Below, in pieces: positions 1 to 8,335 of a stretch of DNA of 64,000 nucleotides. How positions within the stretch are numbered: position 1 is the first letter of the stretch; the number at the start of each line of letters is the position of its first letter. Under the pieces are notes generated by a model that saw nothing but the letters and a program-made list of their open reading frames with translations, had not been told where the DNA came from and did no database searches. This DNA is from Palsa-504 sp050013055 (GTDB lineage: Bacteria > Actinomycetota > Actinomycetes > Streptosporangiales > Streptosporangiaceae), in assembly GCA_050013055.1 (NCBI GenBank), contig JBEKGC010000002.1, positions 1 through 64,000 of the forward strand. Reading direction: 5' to 3'. Both the position numbers and the translations under genes were made by a program.

Positions 1-458
1 GCCTGGTGATCGGACCGTGCGTCCCAGCCCGTCCGGTACAGCAGCCAGCCGCCGTCGGGCAGCGGGCCGTGCTCGGTCTCCCATAGCCTGATGTGATCCA
101 CCTCGAGCAGGAAGTCGGGGTCGGCCGCCGTCTCCGCGCTGAAGTCGAGGACGGCGGCGGGGGCGACCAGCCGCGAGACCGGGACCTGCGCCATGTCCTC
201 GCGGTCCTGCCCGGTCAGCCAGTGCGCCGGGGCGTCGAAATGAGTGCCGGTGTGCTCTCCGGTCACGATGTCGTTCCAGTACTACGCGGGCCCGCGCTCG
301 TCATAGCGGCTGATCTCGGTCAGCGCGAACCGGGCGGTGTCGCCGAACGGCGTCGGCAGGCTGATCACAGGCGTGTCCGACGTCAGCGGCGCGGTGAGGT
401 CGATGACCTCGACGGAGCTGTCGCGGATGGCGTCGGTGAGGGCCTTCAGCACGGACAT
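1..458 (-). pseudogene. Cyclase-family (kynurenine formamidase-like) protein, interrupted by in-frame amber, 3' end outside window
   Basis: The minus-strand reading frame begins at an ATG at 458 preceded by an AAGGAG ribosome site and reads SVLKALTDAIRDSS, then ISRYDERGPA, then a TAG stop at 284-282. The same frame continues without further stops to the window edge and encodes YWNDIVTGEHTGTHFDAPAH, which contains the metal-binding HxGTHxDxPxH signature of the cyclase/kynurenine formamidase family (metal-dependent hydrolases such as KynB). Family members normally have Trp at the position of the stop, so TGG to TAG is the simplest explanation. Either the gene is inactive, the stop is read through, or this is a base-call error. 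The active-site half lies after the stop, so the 58-residue peptide before it cannot be functional. The C-terminus is not in the window. Confidence 0.8.
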
Positions 459-527
459 GAGGCTCCTTGGCTGTGCCGGTTTACTGGGCAGGCTAACCGA
501 AGCTTTTCCCATCGGCGGCCGGTTCGG

Positions 528-1176
528 CTAGTGCCGCATCAATCAGCGTTGGCCCGGTTACCCGGCAGCGAAGGGTCGCGCCCGGACGATGACTGGCCGT
601 CCTGCGGACCCGCCCGCGGTCCCCGTGAGCCCCCGTGAGTCCCGTCCTGCACGCCCGTGCTGCCCTGCTCCCGGTCGCGAGGCGCCACGATGGTCCGTTC
701 ATTGTCGTTCCCGTGCCATCTGCCGACCGTGACCACAGGCCCGCGCGACGGCTCACGACCGAGGCGGCGGTCACGCCCTGAAGGCCCGAACCGCCGCACC
801 CCAGCCACCACCCCGCCGCCACTCCCGCCGCTCCCCGCACCCGCAACCCACCCGTCACAATTATCGAAAAAAGTCGTGGAATATTCGGCTTACCTGGAAG
901 GTTTGGTACCCTATCGGGTACCAAACTATCCGCGGGAGCCCGATCTTCCACGCGAACCCGGCGGCCCGGCCCGCCTCACGCCCGGCCGGACCAGGCACGG
1001 CACACACCTCGCATCACCACCCCCAGCCGCCACCGCGCCACCAGCACGACCCCGACGGACCCGCCTCCGGGGCCTGACCAGCGAACCCCCGCACTAGCAA
1101 CGGACCATCGTGGCCGGGCCCGGGGCCGACGGCGGCGGGAAGCGGGGCGAACGTCACCTCACTGCCGCGGCACTAG
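528..1176. mobile_element. Possible non-autonomous (MITE-like) transposable element flanked by CTAG
   Basis: The stretch starts CTAGTGCCGC (528-537) and ends GCGGCACTAG (1167-1176), an exact inverted pair about 640 bp apart. Read as CTAG target duplications outside TGCCGC/GCGGCA termini, it resembles IS701- or IS5-group insertions, which duplicate YTAR tetranucleotides. A second, 16-bp exact inverted repeat lies inside (684-699 and 1099-1114). No recognisable transposase is encoded; the overlapping reading frames on both strands have no family resemblance. Six-base termini are short and could arise by chance, so this is a candidate only. Nothing else gene-like is seen between 459 and 1282. 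Confidence 0.35.
901..926. repeat. 11-bp perfect inverted repeat with 4-nt spacer
   Basis: GTTTGGTACCC (901-911), TATC, then GGGTACCAAAC (916-926). The arms are exact and sit in a comparatively AT-rich patch inside the putative element. There is no T-run to support a terminator; an operator for a dimeric regulator or a transposon-internal hairpin are both possible. Confidence 0.6.
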
Positions 1177-1282
1177 TCCGGAGTTTGATCCGGCCTGCGC
1201 CGGGGACTGAACCTGCTGCCGACGTGGTTACCCGTAGCAAAGCCGCCGGATCACGGCGGTAACCTGTCTGGCGGGGTGAACT

Positions 1283-2218
1283 ATGACCAAGCCTGTTGTT
1301 ACGGCAACAACCCTGGTCACCGAAGATGGCGTCCCGATCGAGGCCATTCATCTTCCTGGTGCGAGGGATCTCGCGATCGTGGTCGCGCACGGTTTCACGC
1401 TGTCCTGGCAGCGGCCTAACGTGTGGCGCATCGCCAACCGGTTCAACCGGATGGCCGGCGTCCTCACCTTCGATTTCCGCGGTCACGGGCGCTCCGGCGG
1501 CCTGTCCACGCTGGGTGACCGGGAGATCAAGGACCTCGACGTGGTGGTCGCGTACGCGCGCCAACTCGGCTACCGGCGGATCGTCACGGTGGGGTTCTCG
1601 ATGGGCGCGTCGATCGTCCTCCGGCACGCCGGCCTGATCGGGGGGCTCGACGCGGTGGTGTCGGTCAGCGGCCCGGGCCGGTGGTACTACCGCGGCACCG
1701 AACCGATGCGCCGCGTGCACTTTGCGGTCGAGCACCGGCTCGGCCGGTTCGTCACCAGCCGGTGGCTGAAGACCAGGATCAGCCCGGAGGGCTGGAAGCC
1801 GGTCCCCGTCCCTCCGGCCGAGGCGGCGGCGCGGATCTCGCCGGTCCCGCTGCTGATCGTGCACGGCGAAAAGGATCACTATTTCCCGCCCGAGCACGCG
1901 CGGCAGCTGTACATGGCGGCCCGGGAGCCCAAGGACCTCTGGCTGATGCCGGACATGGGCCACGCTGAGGCCGCCTGCAGCCAGGAACTCGTCGATCGCA
2001 TCGGCCGCTGGATCGCTCAGTCGGTCGCGCCGCCCCAGACCGCACACGGCCAGACCGCACACGGCCAGACCGCACACGGCCAGACCGCACACGGCCAGAC
2101 CGCACACGGCCAGACCGCACACGGCCAGGCCGCACACGGTCAGGCCGGCGAACGAGCCAGCCAGGGAACCGTCGCCGCCGAGGCAACTCCCCAGCCCACC
2201 CCCAACGCCGCCGCCTGA
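1283..2218 (+). CDS. Alpha/beta hydrolase with C-terminal QTAHG tandem repeat
   Basis: A 311-residue cytoplasmic protein with the serine-hydrolase fold. The N-terminal part has an oxyanion-hole HG in VAHGFTLSW, then RGHGRSGG, the nucleophile elbow GFSMGAS (Ser in GxSxG), a late acid in VHGEKDHYFPPEHA and the catalytic His in MGHAEAA. This is a complete Ser-Asp-His set, typical of small alpha/beta hydrolases; the substrate cannot be told. The domain ends near residue 252. The rest is six copies of QTAHG plus one QAAHG, followed by a short Ala/Pro tail. No signal peptide is seen. The start ATG follows GGGGTGAACT. It stands alone, with no obvious operon partner. Confidence 0.85.
   Translation: MTKPVVTATTLVTEDGVPIEAIHLPGARDLAIVVAHGFTLSWQRPNVWRIANRFNRMAGVLTFDFRGHGRSGGLSTLGDREIKDLDVVVAYARQLGYRRIVTVGFSMGASIVLRHAGLIGGLDAVVSVSGPGRWYYRGTEPMRRVHFAVEHRLGRFVTSRWLKTRISPEGWKPVPVPPAEAAARISPVPLLIVHGEKDHYFPPEHARQLYMAAREPKDLWLMPDMGHAEAACSQELVDRIGRWIAQSVAPPQTAHGQTAHGQTAHGQTAHGQTAHGQTAHGQAAHGQAGERASQGTVAAEATPQPTPNAAA
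2036..2140 (+). repeat. 15-bp coding tandem repeat, seven units
   Basis: CAGACCGCACACGGC is repeated six times without change from 2036 to 2125 and once with two changes (2126-2140). The unit is a multiple of three, so copy-number change keeps the hydrolase frame open. Identical units imply recent expansion. Confidence 0.95.
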
Positions 2219-2541
2219 AGCCGGGCCGCCGGCCAGGCCCGGGTGGAAGCGGCCGGCCTGGGCCAGGTCTATCGTGACCCAAGCGTTAACGGAAATTTTA
2301 TGATTGCGCAATGATGTTTATGTCGCGTTAACAACGTTACCGATATGTTAAGCCCGATGCCATTTCCGGGAAAACCAAACAAAAACGATCACGAAGGGCG
2401 TCCCCAGGTCGCTGCGCCGTCATGAACTGCGCGGGCACATCTCAGCTCTAATGTCTTCAAAGCAATGCCGGAAATGGCCAGCGGATGGAAAGCACCCTGG
2501 GGGAGGGCGATATCTAAAGCTGAAGGGACCAAGGTAACGCA
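2219..2541. promoter_or_regulatory. AT-rich upstream region of the beta-helix protein
   Basis: No gene is seen. The segment around 2280-2400 is much richer in A/T than its surroundings and contains GCGTTAAC twice and the related ACGTTACC between about 2282 and 2341. These spaced repeats could be regulator sites for the secreted protein downstream, whose start is preceded by AAGGTAACGC. Function is inferred from position only. Confidence 0.35.
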
Positions 2542-4518
2542 ATGAGATTTCCGCAGCTAGCAGCCCTTTGGGGCGGCATTTTGACGAGAACCTCTGCCGC
2601 CCGCAGGCGCCCCGGCCCGGCCATGTGCGCGGCGGCGGCCCTGATCGCCGGGGCCGGACTCGCGGCGGTGCCCGCCGCTACCGCCGCCGCCAGCACGGCT
2701 ACCGTGGCTCGGCCCGCCCAGGCACCGTCTTCCCTGTGCCCAGGGGCGAACGCGACCTCCTTCGGCCCCAACGTCTGCGTCTTCAGCGACACCATGAGCC
2801 AGGCCACCATCCAGACCGACCTGGACAACATCGCCAGCCAGCAGGTCCCGGTGGCGAGCCAGTTCAGCAGCCAGCGTTACGCGATCTTCTTCCTGCCCGG
2901 CAGCTACGGATCGGCCGCCGACCCGCTGGTGTTCCAGGTCGGCTACTACACCGAGGTGGCCGGCCTGGGCTCGCTGCCGCAGGACACGGTCGTCAACGGC
3001 GCCATCGACGTGTTCAACAACCTGTGCACGGCCGGCACAAGCGACTGCAACTCCGATGACAACTTCTGGCGGTCATTGTCCAACCTGGACCTCAACGTCG
3101 ACCTGCCGAGCACGCCGCCGGCCTACGCCCCCCCGGTGCTTGACCCCTACGGCGCGGGCTGCGCCAACAGCGCGGAGATCTGGTCGGCCTCTCAGGCCTC
3201 TCCGATCAGGCGCGCCATCGTCAACGGCAACGTCGTCTTCCAGGACTACTGCGCAAGCAACAACTTCGCCAGCGGCGGCTTCATCGCCGACAGCAAGATC
3301 AGCGGTGCCCTCGACTTCTACGGCAACCAGCAGTACATGGTGCGTAACAGCGCCATCGGCGGAGCCAACGGGTGCCCGCAGGGGCTGTGGAACATGGTCT
3401 ATTCCGGCGTCCAGGGCGCGCCGTCGCCGGTCTTCACCGGTCAGTGCGAGCAGAACACGGTCCTGTCCGCCAGCCCGGTGACTCAGGAAGAGCCCTTCTT
3501 GTTCACCGACTCCAACGGTAATTACAACGTCTTCGTCCCCGCGGTGCAGCAAGGTTCGTCCGGCCCGTCCTGGGCCAGCGGGCAGGAAGCCGGCACGTCC
3601 TTGCCGCTGTCGAAGTTCTTCGTGGCCAGCCCGTCCACCCCCACCCTCGTGATCAGCGCCGCGCTGGCCCTGGGCAAGGACCTTATCCTCACGCCCGGTG
3701 TCTACAACCTGAACCTGCCCATCGTGGTCAGCCGTCCGGACACCGTGATCCTGGGCCTTGGCCTGGCCACCCTGGTGCCCCAGCACGGCAATGCCGCCAT
3801 GATCGTGCTGCCCAACCGCGGGGTGAAGCTGTCCGGCCTCATCATCGACGCAGGCCCGGTCAACTCGCCGGTGCTGCTCTCGGTCGGGACCCCCGGTTCC
3901 AGCTCGGCCAGCGACCCCGACCTGGTCCAGGACGTGTACTTCCGCATCGGCGGTGCCGAGACCACGCCCGTCTCGGCGACCGTGAGCCTGCTCGACAACG
4001 CCGGGAACTCGATCATCGACAACTCCTGGGTCTGGCGTGCTGATCACGGCAACGCGGTCGGCTGGACCGTCAACACCGCCAGCACCGGGGTTGTCGTCAC
4101 CGGGGACAACGTGACTGCCTACGGCCTGGCCGTCGAGCACTACCAGAAGGACGAGGTCGTCTGGAGTGGCCAGGGCGGCACGGACATCTTCTTCCAGAAC
4201 GAGATGCCTTACGATCCGCCCAGCCAGTCGGCCTGGATGGCGACTCCGAGCCAGGACGGCTATCCGGCTTTCGTCGTCACTCCCAACGTCACGACGTTCA
4301 AGGGCTACGGCATGGGCAGCTATTCCTTCTTCAACCAGGGAGTGACGATCTACGCCTCGACCGCCTTCCAAGCTCCCGATAACCCGAACGTTCAATTCCA
4401 GGACGTTTTCACCCGCTTCCTGAGTGGGTCGGGCGGCATCAATTCCGTGATCAACGGCACCGGTGCCGCGGTGACGACCGCCTCACCCGGCCCGAGCGAC
4501 GTCATCACCTATCCCTAA
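2542..4518 (+). CDS. Secreted right-handed beta-helix protein (pectate-lyase-like fold)
   Basis: A 658-residue exported protein. The first 50 residues form a signal peptide: Arg-rich start, hydrophobic stretch AALIAGAGLAAVPAATAAAS. The mature part has the recurrent hydrophobic/Asn/Gly pattern of a parallel beta-helix, including VILGLGLATLVPQHG, VKLSGLIIDAG, IIDNSWVWRADHG and VVVTGDNVTAYGL. I recognise it as an actinobacterial family found in soil streptomycetes and relatives, often labelled 'adenylyl cyclase' or 'coagulation factor 5/8' in databases. No cyclase motif is visible, so those labels are not supported. A carbohydrate-active or binding role is plausible from the fold. A hairpin follows 9 bp after the stop, so it is probably monocistronic. 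Confidence 0.75.
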   Translation: MRFPQLAALWGGILTRTSAARRRPGPAMCAAAALIAGAGLAAVPAATAAASTATVARPAQAPSSLCPGANATSFGPNVCVFSDTMSQATIQTDLDNIASQQVPVASQFSSQRYAIFFLPGSYGSAADPLVFQVGYYTEVAGLGSLPQDTVVNGAIDVFNNLCTAGTSDCNSDDNFWRSLSNLDLNVDLPSTPPAYAPPVLDPYGAGCANSAEIWSASQASPIRRAIVNGNVVFQDYCASNNFASGGFIADSKISGALDFYGNQQYMVRNSAIGGANGCPQGLWNMVYSGVQGAPSPVFTGQCEQNTVLSASPVTQEEPFLFTDSNGNYNVFVPAVQQGSSGPSWASGQEAGTSLPLSKFFVASPSTPTLVISAALALGKDLILTPGVYNLNLPIVVSRPDTVILGLGLATLVPQHGNAAMIVLPNRGVKLSGLIIDAGPVNSPVLLSVGTPGSSSASDPDLVQDVYFRIGGAETTPVSATVSLLDNAGNSIIDNSWVWRADHGNAVGWTVNTASTGVVVTGDNVTAYGLAVEHYQKDEVVWSGQGGTDIFFQNEMPYDPPSQSAWMATPSQDGYPAFVVTPNVTTFKGYGMGSYSFFNQGVTIYASTAFQAPDNPNVQFQDVFTRFLSGSGGINSVINGTGAAVTTASPGPSDVITYP

Positions 4519-4526
4519 ACCGCATC

Positions 4527-4571
4527 ATCGCGGGCTGTTGCCTCGTTGTGAACAAGGCAACAGCCCGCGAT
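4527..4571. terminator. Strong 17-bp hairpin downstream of beta-helix gene
   Basis: ATCGCGGGCTGTTGCCT (4527-4543) pairs perfectly with AGGCAACAGCCCGCGAT (4555-4571) around an 11-nt loop. There is no U-tract, as is common in actinobacterial terminators. It ends transcription of the gene that stops at 4518. Confidence 0.85.
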
Positions 4572-5018
4572 CGTTCGGAGCGGCCGCCTCCGGGGAGCCC
4601 GATTACCGGTCCGCGCGAGACTAGGAATACCGCAAACCAGCATTGTGGATCGTTACCCTCGAAATCAGAAGCTAACAATCCACGTTCATGTCAGCTCGGC
4701 CAGCTTTGGGGTAGATGGGGCAGGCGGGGCAGAACGCCGGAGCCTGCGTGCGCCTTGGGACGCGGGTGCACCGACTACATCAGCTAGGTGGCGAGCCGTA
4801 AAGGCACGGGCGATGTGACCGCCCAGCGAGTGACCGACAAGCAGGTACGGCGGGGCCATCCGGGGCTATCCGGCCCGCTGACAGCCACGCTTCAAGGTCA
4901 GCGAGCCAGCCCCCGGGTAAACCGGCCAGATCCCTCCGCAGAAGCCACGCCGAACGAGCGTTATGCCCGCCAACTGGTGACTCCGGCGACGGACCGGACC
5001 GGCTAAGCTTTCCTTTCC
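4572..5018. other. Intergenic region, no gene recognised
   Basis: About 450 bp without a credible coding frame, RNA gene or repeat. The only signal is the -10-like box at its right end (listed separately). Confidence 0.5.
5004..5009 (+). promoter_or_regulatory. Candidate -10 box of the A1 gene
   Basis: TAAGCT fits TANNNT and would start transcription near 5016, three bases before the ATG at 5019. No purine-rich ribosome site precedes that ATG, which suits leaderless or near-leaderless expression. Confidence 0.45.
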
Positions 5019-6713
5019 ATGGGCGGACTGAGGGCCGGCGCTGAGATCCACTCACCAGCTCCGGCCGCCTCATCGGCCGGGTCGGACGCGGGTAAGGGCG
5101 TGCCCGGCGTCCCACGCCGCCGGGCGGTGGTCGCGGCTTACCTGGCCGCCGCGGTGATCCTGTTCACGGTTTACCTGCGGCTTTCCGAGACCTACGCCCT
5201 TAATTCTGACAGCGCCAACATCCTGCTGATGGGATGGGACCTGTTGCATGGCCACCTGCTGCTGCACGGCTGGTTCATGTCCGACGTGTCGTTCTACCCG
5301 ACCGAACTTCCGCAGTACGCCCTGCTGGAAAGCTTCCTCGGCCGGCAGATGCAGACCGCGCACGTCGCCGCCGCGATGACATACACGCTGGTATTTCTGC
5401 TCGCCGTGGTGCTGGCCCGGAGTGGTTCGTCTGGGCGCGCGGCCTGGACCAGGACGCTGATCGCGGCGGGCATCATGCTGGCCCCGCAGTTCGGCTTGGG
5501 CGTCTTCGCCCTGGACCTGTCGGTCGGGCACATCGGCACCTCGGTCCCGCTCCTGCTCACCTGGCTCCTGCTCGACCGTATGGCGCCGAGGTGGCAGCTG
5601 CCTGTGCTGATGGCCGTGCTGCTGACCTGGGCACTGGTCGCCGACCCTCTTGTCTACGTGGTCGGGATCGGCCCGCTGGGGGCGGTCGCCGCGGCGCGGG
5701 TCGTCCGGGGCTTCGCGGCCGGCCGCGGCCAGTGGACCGACCGTATCGCCGGTCAGTGGTACGACCTGTCGCTCGGTGCCGCGGCCGTGGCCGCGGCCGG
5801 GCTCGCCTGGGTGGTCAACAACCTGCTCAGCGCCCTCGGCGGCTACACCGTCAACCGGCCGCCTTTTTACCTGGTGCCCTGGCATGACCTGCACAACAAC
5901 GCGCAGGCCGGGTGGAAGGTACTCGAGGTTTTCGGGGCCAACTACGACGGGCTCAGCGGCGTGTGGCTCGCCCTGGCGTTCTTGCACATGGCCAGCGTGC
6001 TCGTGGTCCTGGCGGCGCTGGCGCGGACGGCACGGCGGTTCTTCAGCGTCAGCCTGGTCGATCAGGTTCTCGCCGTGGCCATCGTCCTCAACGTGGCGCT
6101 TTACCTGCTCACCAACGCCGCGGATGAGGCCGCGCACGAAGTCGCCGTCATCGTGCCGTTCGGCGCTGTGCTGGCCGCGCGGGTGCTGACCCGCGGGGTC
6201 CGGGCGGTCAAGGAGGGTGCCGCCGCAGGCGCAAGCCGGGCGGTGGCGCCCGGCGGCCCGGGGCGCCGGCTCAGGCTGGCTGGCCTCGCCGCCGGGATCT
6301 TGGTCCTGGCCGGCTACACTGCGGGGCTCGGATACGAGGCCAGCCAGCCGGCGGTTCCCCCGGCTAACACCGGCCTCGCGTCCTGGCTGCTCGACCATCA
6401 CCTGACTTATGGCCTCAGCGGCTACTGGACCAGCAGCAGCGTGACGGTGGACAGCGGCGGCCGGGTCGAGGTCAGGGCCCTGATGCAGTACAGCATGACG
6501 CGCGACTTGTGGATGTCCAACCTTTCCTGGTACAACCCCAAGCTGCATGACGCCAACTTCATCGTCCTGGACAGCAGGCCAGGCTTCATGAATCACTGGG
6601 AGCCGCGGGCACTGGTGCAGAAGTATTTCGGCCGTCCTGACCGGACGTATCACACGGGCCCCTACACCATTTTGGTATGGGAGAGGAACCTGCTCAACAG
6701 CATCCCACGATAG
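5019..6713 (+). CDS. Polytopic membrane protein, GT-C-like, paralogue A1
   Basis: A 564-residue integral membrane protein. After a 35-residue cytoplasmic leader come about ten to twelve hydrophobic segments (first: VVAAYLAAAVILFTVYL), then a soluble C-terminal domain of about 115 residues. The first outward loop carries LNSDSANILL (Asp64), GWDLLHG, SDV and TELPQY (95-100), an acidic loop placed like the catalytic loop of GT-C lipid-phospho-sugar glycosyltransferases. The C-terminal part has SWYNPKLHDANFI and ends FGRPDRTYHTGPYTILVW. Four relatives with the same signatures lie in this window. I do not recognise a characterised family; glycosyltransferase activity is inferred from topology and context. 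It starts the A1-B1-A2 operon, with B1 14 bp downstream. Confidence 0.8.
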   Translation: MGGLRAGAEIHSPAPAASSAGSDAGKGVPGVPRRRAVVAAYLAAAVILFTVYLRLSETYALNSDSANILLMGWDLLHGHLLLHGWFMSDVSFYPTELPQYALLESFLGRQMQTAHVAAAMTYTLVFLLAVVLARSGSSGRAAWTRTLIAAGIMLAPQFGLGVFALDLSVGHIGTSVPLLLTWLLLDRMAPRWQLPVLMAVLLTWALVADPLVYVVGIGPLGAVAAARVVRGFAAGRGQWTDRIAGQWYDLSLGAAAVAAAGLAWVVNNLLSALGGYTVNRPPFYLVPWHDLHNNAQAGWKVLEVFGANYDGLSGVWLALAFLHMASVLVVLAALARTARRFFSVSLVDQVLAVAIVLNVALYLLTNAADEAAHEVAVIVPFGAVLAARVLTRGVRAVKEGAAAGASRAVAPGGPGRRLRLAGLAAGILVLAGYTAGLGYEASQPAVPPANTGLASWLLDHHLTYGLSGYWTSSSVTVDSGGRVEVRALMQYSMTRDLWMSNLSWYNPKLHDANFIVLDSRPGFMNHWEPRALVQKYFGRPDRTYHTGPYTILVWERNLLNSIPR

Positions 6714-6727
6714 GGGAGATCGCCAAC

Positions 6728-8335
6728 GTGAGCGTGAGCGAGGAGCACGAGTCGGTTATCTCGGCCCCGGCGGACAGAACCGGGCCGGCGGCGGAGGGCG
6801 CGGGCCGGCCCGGTCGATGGTGGGTGATAACGGCGGCGACGGCCGTCCTGGTCGTGCTGCTCTGCGTCCGTAACCGGTTCCTGTTCGGCACGCGGCTGTA
6901 TGAGGACGCGGACATGGGCGCGAACTCCATCCTGATCGAGCAGGCCAGGCACTTCACCCTGCTGGTCGGAAACTACTCCCGGGAACACTTCCACCATCCG
7001 GGCCCCGCGTACATGTACGTCCAGGCGGCCGGCGAATCGCTGTTCTGGGCCGGGTTGCACGTCGTCCCGACCGCCTGGAACGGCCAGTTGCTCTCGGTCT
7101 ACGTCCTGAACGCGACGTTGGTGGCGCTTGTCGCCGGGATCGGCTACGGCTGGACCGGGTCGCCGCGGGCCGCCGGGGCCTGCTTCGCGGCTGTGGTCGC
7201 CTTCGCGGCCGTGCATCCGGCCATGCTCAGCACGGACTGGATGCCGTACTTGTACGTGCCGATGTACATCGTCTTCCTCGTCGCGGCCGCGTCGGTGGCG
7301 GCGGGGCGGGCCAGGGACACGTGGATCCTGGCCCTGACCGGCTGGTTCCTGATGCACGGGCACGTGTGCTTCCTCCTCTTCGTGCCGGTGATCATGTGCG
7401 CCGTCCTGGCGGCGGTGCTATGGCCCAGGCGGCACGACCTCGGCGCTTCGGTACGGTCCTTCTTCGCCACCCAGCGGCGGGTGTGGATTCCTGTGGTGGT
7501 CATCAGCGCCGTCTTCGCCTTCCCGATCGTGCTCAACCTGGTGCTGCACTGGCCCGGTCAGTTCGGTTACTACCTGGCGTACACCTCCTCCAAGAAGGTA
7601 GGCGGGCACAGCCTGGCGGTGACGGTGCGGTATGCGCTGTGGTACTGGTGGCCGTACCGGGACGCGTGGATCATCCCGGTCGCGGGATGCGCGGCCGCCG
7701 TCGCGGTCGCCAGGTGGGTTGCCCCCGTCCGGCTGCGCCGGTTCCTCACCGCGTTGCTGGCCGTCGACGCGGTGTCGACGCTGGCGTTCCTGTACTACGC
7801 CGCGACCGGCATCGACGACATCAACGCGCACTACATTGGCTATTTCTACTGGTCAGCGCCGGTCATTATGCTGCTGGTCGTGGTGCTCGGCGTGGTCGAG
7901 GCGGTGCCGTCGCGGCTGGGTGCCCTGACCGCCCTGGCCGCGGTGGCGCTCGCGGTCACCGCACTGGCGATCGCACCGGAGACGCGGACCAGCACGAACA
8001 GCAGCGATCCGGCGGTAGCCGGCAGCGGCCCTAACACCGATCCCGGGCTGCCCGGAATGGTGTCCGCGCTCGCCGCGCGCTCGGGCGGCCGGATGATCGT
8101 GCTGCGATTCGACCACGGTTCCTGGCCCGACGTCACCGGCTTCCTGGTGCAGGCGGAGCGGACCGGGGTCCGGGCCTGCGTGCCCAATCCCGCCTGGACG
8201 TACATGATGACCGCCCAGTTCATCTGCACGAGCCAGCAGGTCGCCGCGGGCCAGGTCTTCTGGTTCACCCCCACCGCCCCGCAGGGCAAACCCGTCATCG
8301 GCCGGCTCCGGCAGGCCGTCGTGACCGCCGGATGA
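6728..8335 (+). CDS. Polytopic membrane protein, GT-C-like, paralogue B1
   Basis: A 535-residue membrane protein. The GTG at 6728 is chosen because GGGGAGA lies 8 bp upstream; an ATG at 6677 would overlap A1. One helix near residue 40 precedes an outward loop reading RNRFLFGTRLYEDADMGANS, then HFTLLVGNYSRE and HHPGPAYMYVQAAGE. About ten further hydrophobic segments follow, then a C-terminal soluble part with MIVLRFDHGSWPDVTGFLVQ and AQFICTSQQVAAGQ. B2 at 14611 shares all of these. The acidic first loop suggests a GT-C-type transferase, but no characterised homologue is recognised. Its TGA overlaps the ATG of A2 (ATGA), so B1 and A2 are translationally coupled. Confidence 0.8.
   Translation: MSVSEEHESVISAPADRTGPAAEGAGRPGRWWVITAATAVLVVLLCVRNRFLFGTRLYEDADMGANSILIEQARHFTLLVGNYSREHFHHPGPAYMYVQAAGESLFWAGLHVVPTAWNGQLLSVYVLNATLVALVAGIGYGWTGSPRAAGACFAAVVAFAAVHPAMLSTDWMPYLYVPMYIVFLVAAASVAAGRARDTWILALTGWFLMHGHVCFLLFVPVIMCAVLAAVLWPRRHDLGASVRSFFATQRRVWIPVVVISAVFAFPIVLNLVLHWPGQFGYYLAYTSSKKVGGHSLAVTVRYALWYWWPYRDAWIIPVAGCAAAVAVARWVAPVRLRRFLTALLAVDAVSTLAFLYYAATGIDDINAHYIGYFYWSAPVIMLLVVVLGVVEAVPSRLGALTALAAVALAVTALAIAPETRTSTNSSDPAVAGSGPNTDPGLPGMVSALAARSGGRMIVLRFDHGSWPDVTGFLVQAERTGVRACVPNPAWTYMMTAQFICTSQQVAAGQVFWFTPTAPQGKPVIGRLRQAVVTAG

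Noticed and set aside
493..1097. Open frames on both strands inside the putative element (493-951 minus, 657-1097 plus)
   Set aside because: They overlap each other, lack ribosome sites and have compositions unlike real proteins here; no transposase motif was seen.
1154..2311. 385-codon minus-strand open frame opposite the alpha/beta hydrolase
   Set aside because: It has no family motifs, is Arg/Gly/Pro-rich and arises from GC bias opposite a clear gene. The same applies to long antisense frames such as 3073-4395, 19596-21206 and 21127-23556.
2542..4518. Adenylyl cyclase function
   Set aside because: The label is used for this family in databases, but the sequence shows only a signal peptide and beta-helix repeats.
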